This document shows, piece after piece, positions 49,423 through 59,871 of a stretch of DNA of 64,000 nucleotides; the stretch's first letter is position 1, and the number at the start of each line of letters is the position of its first letter. A program made the position numbers and the translations under genes. Origin of the DNA: Populus alba (taxonomy: Eukaryota; Streptophyta; Magnoliopsida; Malpighiales; Salicaceae); assembly GCF_005239225.2 (NCBI RefSeq), contig NC_133296.1, forward strand, positions 14,942,001 to 15,006,000. Reading direction: 5' to 3'. A model generated the notes under the pieces. It was not told the origin of the DNA. It saw only the letters and a program-made list of their open reading frames with translations, and did no database searches.

Positions 49423-51145
49423 TCCCCTCGCAAGTGGAAGGGTCTGGGAACAAGGCATAATTGAGATTTGAGGAACAAGAACCTTTCACTTGTGAGGTGC
49501 TTAGTTAGTAAATCAGCTGGCTGTTCTTCAGTAGGAACAAACTGTAGTTGTAATTTGCCCTTAAGAACTTGATCACGAATGAAGTGGAGATCAATCTCAA
49601 TGTGCTTCGTTCGTGCATGGAAAACATGATTCTTCGCCAGGTGATAAGCACTGACGTTATCATACCAGAGGAGAGGAATAGCAGAAGTAGAAACACAGAG
49701 TTCTTGTAGGAGGGCCTGTATCCATATGATTTCTGCAGCAGCTAAAACCAGTCCCCGATACTCAGATTCAGCACTGTTGCGAGAAACTACCTTTTGTTTG
49801 GTGGAGGACCAAGACACGAGATTGTCCCCTAAATAAACAAGATAACCACTCGCACTACGACGATCATCAGGTTGAGCACCCCAATCTGCATCCGTGAAAC
49901 CTTCAATTGTCAAATGAGGTGAAGGACGTAGCAACAAGCCATCATGCAACGTGCCTTTGAGACAGCGAAGTATTCTTTTGACAGAGAGCCAGTGAGCTGT
50001 GGTTGGTTGTTGCATAAACTGGCAGGCTTTATTTACAGCAAAAGCAATGTCAGGTCTAGTAATGGTAATGTACTGAAGAGCACCTACGATACTGCGATAC
50101 TGAGTGACCTCTTCCAGAGGAGCACCATCAAACTTGGACAAATTTTGCCCAACAGCGCCAGGAGTTTTGGCAGATTTGGTGTGAAACATTGCTGTGCGAT
50201 GCAGTAAGTCAGAGGTGTACTTAGTTTGGCTTAGATGCATAGAACCTGCAAGATAAGAGACTTCTATGCCCAAAAAATAGGAGAGCTGCCCCAAGTCTCG
50301 TAAAGCAAAAACAGAATCAAGCTTAGTAATGAGGGAAGAAATCTGATGAGAAGAGCTCCCTGTGATGAGAATATCATCCACATATATAAGGATGATCAGA
50401 GTTGTGGATGCATCAAAATGAAGAAACATTGAGCTGTCAGGTCTAGAATGATGAAATCCCCATTGTAGAAGAGTAGAGCTAATTCGTTGAAACCAAGCTT
50501 GTGGAGCTTGTTTCAAGCCATATAACGCTTTCCTCAATTTACAAACTTTGGTGGGAAACTGAGGATTTACATACCCTGGAGGTTGAGTCATATAAACCAG
50601 CTCCTCTAACTCACCATTGAGAAATGCATTGTGAACATCAAGTTGACGAATTTCCCACTGAAAACTGATGGCAACAGTTAAGATGATACGAATAGTAGAT
50701 GCTTTAACAACCGGACTAAAAGTTTCAAAATAATCAAGTCCAAGAGTTTGATGATAGCCTTTTGCCACAAGCCTGGCTTTGTATCTGGCTATGCTTCCAT
50801 CAGGCTTGTACTTCAGCTTATACACCCACTTGCAACCGATTATATTAATGTCAGCAGGCTGGTCAACAAGGTCCCAAGTGTGGTTTTTATGTAGAGCAGC
50901 AATCTCAACATCCATAGCTTGAATCCAATTTGAATCTTTGAGGGCCTGACTAAGAGATGATGGTTCTGAGAGTTTTGTAGCAGATAGATCAAAAATAGGC
51001 TTTGTCTTTGTTATACCATGCATCAATCTGGTGGTCATTCATGGAGCTGGGACAGAAGCAGTATCTTGATCCTCAGGAATAGATGCAGATCCAGAACGAG
51101 AGATAGGAGTAGATATAGAACTACTCATAAACTGTGTATTGTTAC
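49389..51145 (-). pseudogene. Copia polyprotein, 3' part: reverse transcriptase and RNase H
   Basis: Minus-strand coding sequence of a Ty1/Copia retrotransposon, downstream of the insertion point of the younger element. An intact frame of 549 residues (49389-51038) starts just after an in-frame TGA at 51039-51041. It carries the reverse transcriptase, with WVYKLKYKPDGSIARYKARL at about 70-89, LVAKGYHQ next, FLNGELEE, the catalytic YVDD box in LIYVDDILITGSS, and the downstream DLGQLSYFLGIEV. The RNase H follows, with DADWG, SAESEYRGL, HIEIDLHFIRD and the usual end LTKHLTSERF. The TGA falls in the variable linker between integrase and reverse transcriptase. Upstream, the frame reaches the GTTAC target duplication at 51141-51145 and continues at 62139. 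The domain itself looks undamaged, so decay is modest. Confidence 0.93.
51141..51145. repeat. Target site duplication of the young LARD, left
   Basis: GTTAC directly before the LTR start TGTTGCTACC. It matches GTTAC at 62134-62138, as expected for LTR retrotransposon integration. Confidence 0.92.
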
Positions 51146-53404
51146 TGTTGCTACCCAATTTTTGACCCATGTTTTTGATATATTTTCAAAAAATCCAAAA
51201 ATAGAGAAAAACAATGAAAATCCAAAAAATATGTTTTTTTAATATATTTTCATCATTTTAGCATTTTCAACGTCGTCTAAAAAAAGAATTTAAATTGTTA
51301 AAAGATTTTCAAACGTGCTCGACTTTTCACGCGTCATTTTTAAATCATTGATTTTCCGCATTTGAGTCGACGTTGATATTGCTCGTTTCAAAAAAATACA
51401 AAAAAATAAGAAAAATCAAAATTTACAAAAAGAAAGAAGTTGAGGGACCAAGTTGAAAAACCTAGCAACATTTTGCCTATAAATACTGGTTTCCTCAACA
51501 CATTCAAGGGGGGAGGTTAATTTGGGGACATTGAAAAAAAACACAAAACCCTAAAACCCAACTTTTTCTCTCCACTCAAAAACAACTGGCCGGCGGCGCC
51601 TCCCCCTACTGATTTTGAATTTTTGTTTCTCGGGGTCCTTGGATTTTACTCTCCCAGAACCAGAGAGCCAAGGACCCCCACCATCGGAGTCCCACATTTG
51701 ACCCACACGGTTCACCATCTTCATCTCTTTCTCCCACAGCCGTACCTACCAAAAAAATCACAGCCGCCGGCCAAGACCTTTTTTTTCCTTCCCCATTTTT
51801 CCTCCACCACGGCCAAACACCCCCCACCTTCTGATTTTTCTTCTCCAACCGGCCGCCAGGACAGCCCCTCTTCTTCTCTCCCGGTCGCTCCTTTCCTAAC
51901 CAGAGAACCGGCCACCGTTGATCTCTCTCCCTCATCCCCACGGATGCGGCCAATATCCTCTCCCTCTCCAACGGTGGTTTCCTTTTCCTTCTCCGGCTCC
52001 CCTGTGAACCAGCCCCCTCCCCTGATTTGATTCTTTTTCCCTTCTCACAGCCGACCCCCAATAGCCCCCGCTGCTCACCATCTTCTTCCTCTCTCTCTCG
52101 CCGGCCAGCCTTCCACAGCAGCACCCAATCTCCTCAGCACCGCCACCGATCTCCCCACAACTGAAGAACCCAGCGACGAGAAGCAGCTCCACCGAACCGG
52201 AGATCCGCCACCAGCTTGGGGGACGCCGTCTGACCTTCCCAGCAGGAATCCCCTTCACCGGCTTCTTTCATCGAAGAACCCAGCTCGCCCGGACCGCATC
52301 GGAGCCTCCAGCAGCAGCTCTTTGGACACACGCCGGCCATCCGAAGCAGAGGAGAAGGTGATGAAATCCTTCACAACAGAAGCAGCGCCGGAGGAGGAGA
52401 GAACTGAAATGATTTGAAAACCGTAACCAAAAGGACCCAAAAAAAACAGATCTGAAAAACAAAGAAAAAGAATTAAAATCGACTGCTGTGTTGTTCCCTT
52501 TTTTTTGTTCTGCAGGTCATCGTCGGCGTTGGGAGGCTGAGAAGAAGCCGATCCCCCCTGCTGCTGCGTTTTCTCGTGGAGGCGCGTGAACCCACGCGCC
52601 GCCAGTGGCGGTGGCGCGTGGGAAGACGCGCCGCCACTGATTCTCTGCACCTAAAGCCTCCCAGCACTGTTCCCGTGTACTGTTCCTGCATGTTCTAGAA
52701 GCCTTAGGATGTTTTAGGGGTTGTTTAGTAATTTTAGAATTGTTTAAAGTAATTTTTGTTTAGTTTTGAGTTTTTGTAATTTGTATTTTTGTAAATATTG
52801 GATGTAAAAGAAAAGAAAAAGAAAAGAAAAAAGAAAAGAAAGAGAAAATAATAATAAAAAAGGGGTTGTGTGTGTTGGTGTATTTTTATTTATTTATTTT
52901 GTATTTGTATTTGTATTGTGGATGTAAAAGAAAAGAAAAAGAAAAGAAAAAGAAACAAAAAATAGTAAAAGTGAATGTGGGTGTTTGTATGTGTTTTATT
53001 TTTTTATTTTTTATTTATATATATTTATTTTTTAATGATAAAATTGCAGATATCAAAAGAAGAATTTAATATTTTGATTGGATCACGGTTAAGAATTATT
53101 AACTTATACGTAAGTAATATTTCTAATTTCCGATGAAAAGACAATTATTAAAACTTCTTTCACACATCAAATTCGCGAAGCAGCTTACCTCAGGTAGGGT
53201 GTGTTAGGGGTGCTAATATCTTCCCTAACCACAACCAGTCCCGTACCCGTGAATCTCTGACGAGACCAGTACATCCGGTTTCCTAGTAGCCCGCAATCAA
53301 TTACTAGGTGGCGACTCCAACGAACCAAATCGAAGCAAACAACAACATACGAGACTTAAATCGCCAGCCGATGCCGCGCGCCTGAAATTTTTTGGGGTGC
53401 GACA
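51146..53404 (+). repeat. 5' LTR of the young LARD
   Basis: A 2259-bp LTR starting TGTTGCTACCC and ending GGTGCGACA. The first 330 bases are AT-rich (U3-like) and end at the TATA box CTATAAATA (51478-51485). A GC-rich core of about 1.05 kb (51590-52640) follows, very unlike the AT-rich surroundings, with Pro/Ser-coding frames on the plus strand and Gly/Arg-coding frames on the minus strand. An AG/T-rich part holds an imperfect internal duplication of about 118 bp (starting GGATGTAAAAG at 52799 and 52919). The last 250 bases are conserved in the older LARD. Confidence 0.95.
51478..51485 (+). promoter_or_regulatory. TATA box of the LARD 5' LTR
   Basis: TATAAATA in the context TTTTGCCTATAAATACTGG. 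It would start the genomic transcript near 51510 and make the GC-rich core part of R/U5. The copy in the 3' LTR is at 60206-60213. Confidence 0.6.
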
Positions 53405-56400
53405 GAATGGCGACTCCACTGGGGAAGGTACTGTTTTTGACATTATTGGACTAAGCTTTGTATATTTGATGTGTTTAAGTTTTTGCATTTTTATCTTTTT
53501 TGTTAATATTTATTTCCATGCATTTTATAGAATTGTCTCATGCATCACTTGTATTTATTTTTAAAAGCACACACAAGCTTCTAGGTTAGGTGGGGAACTA
53601 GCGATCTGCCCTAAGACTATTGGTCAGGGTTCAGATGCGTGAAACACCCAACTCATATCTGAGTGCCTGCTTGGTAATGATGGGTATACGTGCCTTAACC
53701 ATTCCTTGCAACGCCCCCATACTGTCTTTACGAAGAACGTCACTGGGCAGATATGAGACCCTTTTGAGACCAGATAGAAAACTTACCCCTGTTCACATAA
53801 TGAATAGAACCTGTCCTTAGGTTGTATGTGCTATTGTTATTTGCATAAGGGCAAACCCTTCTTGAAGCATCTTGAACTCAAGACTTGTGGGTGACACATT
53901 GGCCGTCACTCCGAAAATTTTCATTGTAGAGTTTGGGCAAAAATCACGATTTTTGCTCCATCATACAAGAGTTACGACCATATTGTCACCTCTCGAAGGG
54001 TGAGTTCATCATATAGATTACATGTTCATCCATTTATCATGCATGAACCGGGTCGAAACGTAGGTCCCCTGTACAAGTTGTGCTGCACGAGATTGAAGAA
54101 AGATAATGGAAGTGAACAAAGGAGTCAGATATAGGTTCATTATCAGATTAAGGTTGAGAGCATCAAGGGTGAAGTAACGGGACTCAGATCTGCTCGAACA
54201 AGTGTTGAGCATCAAATGGAAAGAGAGTGTCTGCATAGTTTTCTGTGGGAACACTGCTTGTTCCTGTCCAATTGAAGCTGTATCTCTCCTTTTCCGTCAT
54301 GAACAACAACAACAATGCCTTTAGTCATCAACTACTGACAACTCTGGTTCTTGCCCACTTGCACTGTTAAATGTTCATCGCCTCCACATCATCTAATAGA
54401 ACCAAACGACTACTAGCCTCTTGTACATGGCGCATTAGTCTTCTTGGAAGCCACCCCAATTATGAGCTCAACTCCAGTTCAGCAGCACAAGATGGTCTGA
54501 AAAACCATGATTAAACACTGAACTTCAATGTGGCAGAGCTCCCTCCATAAAAATCCATTTATGGCTCTGCAAATTGGGAATGCAAGAGGGAATTTATAAG
54601 TTGCATATGCTACAAATATTTCTCTCATCAGTTTCAGCACGGAGACATCTTAGTACATTGAAGATCCAGACCTGGTCTGAAAAATACGAGCAGACTTCAA
54701 ACTTCAACGTAGCAGAGCTCTTTCGGCAGGAATCTGTTTGTAGATCCGCAAATGGGAAATCCAAGAAGGAATACAGTAGTTTCAGATCAGCTATGATTTT
54801 CCTCCAACAGTGTCAGTATTAAAATGCAAGAGTAGAGAGAAGAGACATGCCTAGACTGAAAAACATGAAGAAGACTGAAACTTCAACAGAGCAGGACTTC
54901 CTCTATAGGTATTTGTTTTGTTGTGAGGATTTGCCAAAAAATTGAACAAGCTATCAAGATGAGAAAGATTGAAGGTTCTGCCAAGGATTCCAGAGAAACA
55001 ATGAGAGATAAATCAAAAGAAGACTCTGACGGCGGAAAACCTTAATTATATGGTCTAGTCAGGTCTCACGGTAGCATCAATTGCTCAAATGTCTTTACCA
55101 AGATTGACATTCCTTTGCCACTTAAGTTTGTCGACCAGCATCTGCCAGATTCCAGAATTTTGCTTGACTCCGACAAATCCCATGCAACTACCAATTTCTC
55201 AGTGGTATAATCCAGATAAGAGATGTGATGTCATGGTGGGGTCCTCAACCATTTCAAGTGAACAGTTTCAAGAATTGCAAGAATGGAGTCTGAAAGTTGG
55301 TGAGCAAGAGACAGGTGGAGTCGTTGAAGAAGGGTGTCACTGTCTATATTGTTCCCCGAACAACTTCAGGATCACATGTGATCGAAAATGCTTTGCTAAA
55401 CACAGATATTGCTAGAAAAGCTGATTCGAGAATGGTGATGAACAATCAATCATATTGTTATGGAATTCTGCATTTTGTTTTGGGATCACATCTCATCCTT
55501 CAACGAAACATGCCTTGCTTTTGTCTCTTTGTTGTTTTGAAATCAACAGATGTTTAACATTTTATTCTGACAAAATATTTTGATCAAACTCCAACATGCA
55601 ATAAAGGTTAATCAATCCGGAAGATTAAAAGTGTTTTGATTACAGAAATGACTCTATGCTTGAAAATGACATGAGGTGACCAAACAATTTTGAACTCATA
55701 CCTCCTGAAACTGAACCACACATCATATAGCTAAGTTTTAACAGTATGCATAATGACATGTAGTGCATTCGGTAGTTATGGACTCGTGAATCATGATTCT
55801 TACAAGTCCCAATCATTACACTGGATGAGGTCAAAATTTATCGGTTTTAACCGACCTTGCTTGAAATGAGAAAAGGCCATCTTTGATATCCCTTCACTTT
55901 CTAAAGATTATATCCCTTGCAGTCCCATTTTGAGCCTGGTAAAATATTTTCTTTCAAAAAAGAAACCCTGACTAGGATCACACCCCATACTGGGGGCAAA
56001 TGAGAGATATTTTAGAGACATTGATATAATTAATGGATAAAGGGGAAGGCTTAGAACAAAGGTCCAATGATTGAGAGAGAGCTAAAAGAAAACACATAGA
56101 CTGGGGGCATATAAGAAAATTTTGAGGAAGGCTATGAAAAAAAAAAAGAATGAAAAAAAAGGAAGTTGAAATTGCCCTCACTTAAATACAAGTCAAAGAT
56201 AAAGGAAGGAGAACGCCTATCAAGTCTATGAAGAGCAAAAGAAATTTCAATCAAGGAAATGCACAACAAAAGTCAATACCAGAAAAGACTAAGCTATAAA
56301 CGTGACTTTTGGTGTCCATTATAAAGCTTTTGATGTTATCAGATGATTAAGGTTGGTTATTCATCAAGGAAAGGTGGATTTGCATTATAACTTATGTTAA

Positions 56401-58295
56401 GAAAAGTCTGAACTTTGAGGTTAACAAGGTTATATGTCGTTTCCTCTACAAAGATAACAATATAAAAGAGTTGATGAATAGTTGATGTTGATCCTAGGTC
56501 TTTGAAACCCTCAAACACCTTTTGAGCCTTTGAAATTCCTTTCTTTCATAGCCATAAACCATAGCCTGCATTACGTGTTTTTAAAAGCCCTTTTTAATCA
56601 AGCAAGCAATTTGAACCGATAAATGGCGCTCTCAAAATTTGAAGAGTTTTTCCATAAGGGTCGTGACTTCATGAATTAAGCTATTGGTTATTATGCATGT
56701 TGATAAAACAAGTTATAAGAAGAGAAACAACCTTTCTTGATAAAGCTGGAGTTTTGACTTGAGCATTTTTGTTTTTTTTTTAAATTCATGCAAAGGTCAC
56801 CTCATCATAGACTATCAAATGATACACCCAATATCAAGGATTCAAATTGATACAAAGAACCATGGAAAAAGCTATTTTTAATCCTACATTGGGTCAATTT
56901 CTGTTTTCAAAATGCATGACAATCAAAGGACTATATATTTCGAATAAAATGTGTTGGGCCTTTGATAAAAAAAAAGCTTGATTTTCAAAAGATTTTCAAA
57001 AAGACATCTCTGATTTCATTTCAACAAACTAGACTTTGAATAGACATGATCTTTGAAATATGAGAGTTGATTCCAGAACAAGGAAGATTATCAAACACAG
57101 AAGAACATTGATTGAGTATGCAAAATCGTTGATAGAAATGACATTGAAGTCCTCGACACTCCTTGAAAAGTTGAGCAGCCGGGGGCAATACAATAGACCT
57201 TGAAAAGGAAAAACAAGCAGTGCTCAGATCAGCTATGAGGCAATGTTTAAATGATGAATCAATGAACTGAAGACAATGATGTTCAAAGACAAATAATCAA
57301 TGAACGAGCACATTCGGATCATACTGGGGGCAATATCATTCCAAAATGGCCCATGCTTTAGTGAATCCTGCCGGCAATGGATAAACAAAAAACGTACCTG
57401 AAGGGCACTTTCCTATCATTATTTTTTGAAACATGGCTCGCGATCGATGAGGAATACACAGATGAATGTAATTGAATGGAGAAAAGATGCATACCACCAA
57501 GACTGACTGTGGAACGATGCTGCACTTAAAGGACAATCTCATATTGTCATTCTTTAAAACATGGTTTTATAGACAGATGTTATCACACAACTGCACTGAA
57601 TGAATGTCGGAAAGGCACCCACCTCGAAGACTGATTGTGGGACATCTGTTCTGAAGCCAGATGAGCACTTCACCGCATGAGTATGGGTGATAAAAGCATC
57701 ATCATTGATGAGGCCGAGACATATCTTTTCACAAATCTGATTAGAAGAGTTGAAGGGAATCTATTAAGAAGAACACTGAGCATACAACCATGAGCCTTTG
57801 TACTGCAAGCTATGAGATGCATGACTGGATGACTGAATGAGTTCCAAGAAGGTTGATGATAACATGTACTTGAAGAGTACTGTTTCAACTAGAGGCAAGT
57901 TCATGATTGATTAACAATCTTGATGGGTATTGGCATGATGCACACAATCAATCAGAGGATAATTCTCAGAAGAAGTCAGGAGAGAAAATCCTTCATAATG
58001 AATCAAGCAGTACCACACTTGGGGGCAGGGTCAAGCTTGATGAACGATGCAAGCAGTAATTGTCAAAGATAGCCCGGGATGGGCACTGCGTTTACAGCTG
58101 AGTGGATGGCCAGTACATGAATGAGTCAATGCCTCGGAAGAACAAAGAAAGCTTTGGGATGCAAACAAGGGAACCCTATGACGATGGAGCATCAAGGAGG
58201 GGGGGACCTATATTTTTCTCAGGTAAGTATACATGCATATTGATCATAATGCATTGCTTTTAACATTGTCAGGTCGGTGTTTCATCATCATCTTT
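53405..58295 (+). other. LARD internal region without gag-pol genes
   Basis: About 4.9 kb with only short frames. The plus-strand frame at 53620-53820 (with RETPNSYLSACLVMMG and SLRRTSLGRYETL) is the only one kept, in diverged form, in the older LARD (minus strand 44635-44820). Even so, I think the conservation is at the RNA or DNA level, because the frame is short and ends at different contexts. The stretch 53580-54000 is the best conserved internal part and sits near the primer-binding site, where packaging signals usually lie. Confidence 0.6.
53408..53425 (+). other. Primer-binding site (tRNA-Arg type)
   Basis: TGGCGACTCCACTGGGGA begins three bases after the 5' LTR. TGGCGACTCC is complementary to the CCA end, discriminator base and acceptor strand of a tRNA ending GGAGTCGCCA, a plant tRNA-Arg type. 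Ogre elements are known to use tRNA-Arg primers. Confidence 0.75.
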
Positions 58296-58500
58296 TGGGT
58301 AGTGTGTTTTCTAACCCTACCTCATTTTGAGTGCGCCTTTGAGCTCTCACCTCTTTTTGTGAGCGCCTTTGAGCTATCATCTCGGGTAGTGCGTTTTTCT
58401 AACCCTACCTCATTTCGAGTGCGCCGTTGAGCCCTCACTTCTCAGGTAGCGCGTTTCAAACCCTACCTCATTTCGAGTGCGCCTTTGAGCCCTCGCCAAC
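58296..58500 (+). repeat. LARD array A: three ~75-bp repeats
   Basis: Units of the form GTAGTGCGTTTTTCTAACCC, then TACCTCATTTCGAGTGCGCC and TTTGAGCCCTCAC, at about 58298, 58385 and 58447. An extra partial unit (GAGCGCCTTTGAGCTATCA) sits between the first two. This array has no obvious conserved hairpin. Confidence 0.8.
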
Positions 58501-58509
58501 ATTTTTCTT

Positions 58510-59010
58510 GGGTAGGTCACCCATTACAATGAGACCACACTTCATATTCTTTCCATCTGGGTAGGTCACCCATCATAATGAGACCATTTTTTTTTTCACT
58601 TTCTTTCCACCTGGGTTGGTCACCCATGACAATGAGACCGCGTTCATATTTTTTCCATCTGGGTTGGTCACCCATTACAATGAGACCACACTTCATATTT
58701 TTTCCATTTTTGGGTAGGTCACCCATTACAATGAGACCGCACTTCATATTCTTTCTATTTGGGTAGGTCGCCCATCACAACGAGACCGTTCATCATATTT
58801 TTCCCATCTGGGTTGGTCACCCATTACAATGAGACCCCACTTCATATTTTTTCCATTTTCGGGTAGGTCACCCATGACAATGAGACCACACTTCATCATA
58901 TTTTTTCCATCTGGGTAGGTCACCCATTACAATGAGACCACACTTCATCACATTTTTTCCATTTGGGTAGGTCACCCATCACAACGAGACCACCTTTTCA
59001 TATTCTTTCC
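58510..59010 (+). repeat. LARD array B: ten ~50-bp hairpin repeats
   Basis: Ten copies start with GGGT at 58510, 58559, 58613, 58661, 58712, 58761, 58810, 58861, 58913 and 58965, with a period of 48-54 bp. Each reads GGGT(A/T)GGTC(A/G)CCCAT, then (T/C/G)ACAA(T/C)GAGACC and a T-rich spacer. GGGT and ACCC form a 4-bp stem around a 5-base loop ending GTC. One copy (58761) has GCCC, keeping a G-T pair. The alternative pairing of GGTC with GAGACC is also conserved. Confidence 0.92.
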
Positions 59011-59014
59011 ACGT

Positions 59015-59185
59015 AGGGTTAGTCACCCGTACAATGAGACCAGCATTTTTCTAGGGTTCGTCACCCGTACAATGAGACCAGCACCAGGGTTCGTCACCCG
59101 TACAATGAGACCAGCACTAGGGTTCGTCACCCGTACAATGAGACCAGCATTTTTCTAGGGTTAGTCACCCGTACAATGAGACCAG
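59015..59185 (+). repeat. LARD array C: five 33-38-bp hairpin repeats
   Basis: Copies begin GGGTT(A/C)GTCACCCGTAC at about 59016, 59054, 59087, 59121 and 59158, followed by AATGAGACCAGCA. Stem GGGT/ACCC with loops TAGTC or TCGTC. The sequence outside the stem-loop differs from array B except for the AATGAGACC element. Confidence 0.9.
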
Positions 59186-59510
59186 AATGAGGTCGCCAGA
59201 TGGGATCTCATGTAGCTTTGGTTAAAGGGAATCGCCAGATGGGATTTCAGGTTAACCGAGTTACACATATTTCGTTCCAGAATGAGGTCGCCAGATGGGA
59301 TCTCATGTAGCTTTGGTTAAAGGGAATCGCCAGATGGGATTTCAGGTTAACCGAGTTACACAGTTTAGTTCCAGTTGAATGAGGTCGCCAGATGGGATCT
59401 CATGTAGCTTTGGTTAAAGGGAATCGCCAGATGGGATTTCAGGTTAACCGGGTTACGCAATATTTTCGTTCCAGTTGAATGAGGTCGCCAGATGGGATCT
59501 CAGGTAAACC
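59185..59510 (+). repeat. LARD array D: ~95-bp double-hairpin repeats, 3.3 copies
   Basis: Units start at about 59187, 59282, 59379 and 59479 (the last partial), period 95-100 bp. Each complete unit holds two hairpins with the same loop GCCAGATGG. Hairpin D1 has arms ATGAGGTC and GATCTCAT (8 pairs, one G-T). Hairpin D2 has inner arms GGAATC and GATTTC and outer arms GGTTAA and TTAACC separated by a small internal loop. The arms of D1 and D2 differ while pairing and loop are kept. In the last partial unit the outer D1 pair is lost (GATCTCAG). Confidence 0.92.
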
Positions 59511-59790
59511 CAATGTGTGGGCAGGTCGCCCGTGAAAATAGACTATTGGGAGAGTGTGGGTCGGTCGCCCGTGAAAATAGACTAGGGTGAGTATGTGTGG
59601 GTCGGTCGCCCGTGAAAATAGACTTGAATGAGTACGTGTGGGTCGGTCGCCCGTGAAAATAGACTTGAATGAGTACGTGTGGGTCGGTCGCCCGTGAAAA
59701 TAGACTTGAGTGAGTATGTGTGGGCAGGTCGCCCGTGAAAACATATCAGTGTGAGTGTGTGGGCAGGTCGCCCAAGATAATGAAATCATT
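59510..59790 (+). repeat. LARD array E: seven ~41-bp hairpin repeats
   Basis: Copies start at about 59515, 59555, 59596, 59638, 59678, 59719 and 59759, period 40-42 bp. Type 1 (first, sixth, seventh) reads TGTGGGCAGGTCGCCC, with stem GGGC/GCCC. Type 2 (the four between) reads TGTGGGTCGGTCGCCC, with GGGT/GCCC and one G-T pair. The tail is GTGAAAATAGACT in most copies. Compared with array B the closing pair has changed from T-A to C-G. Confidence 0.92.
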
Positions 59791-59857
59791 TTCCTTTTGT
59801 TTTCTTTACAAAGCTTACTATGCAAAATTTTGAGGAGTTTTGCTTCGTAAGCATTGT

Positions 59858-59871
59858 AAAGAGGGGGCATC
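59858..59871 (+). other. Polypurine tract of the young LARD
   Basis: AAAGAGGGGGCATC lies immediately before the 3' LTR and contains the purine run AAAGAGGGGG that primes plus-strand DNA synthesis in LTR elements. The four bases GCATC between run and LTR are a slight departure from the usual direct abutment. Confidence 0.75.

Noticed and set aside
51623..52030. Pro/Ser-rich frame in the LTR as a gene
   Set aside because: It lies in the LTR, is duplicated in the 3' LTR with frame changes, and reflects C-rich composition. Long minus-strand frames in the same DNA are equally open.
58517..58747. Minus-strand frame with repeated GLIVMGDQPRWK
   Set aside because: By-product of array B, whose copies near 51 bp (17 codons) keep one frame open.
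58510..59790. CRISPR-like regular repeats
   Set aside because: The arrays are regular, but the spacers are similar to each other, periods vary, and the setting is a plant LTR retrotransposon. These are diverged tandem repeats.
59439..59870. Minus-strand repetitive frame with FSRATCPHT- and YFHGRPTHT-type repeats
   Set aside because: It is array E read on the opposite strand; the regular DNA repeat of about 41-42 bp yields a repetitive peptide. There is no start context or conservation.
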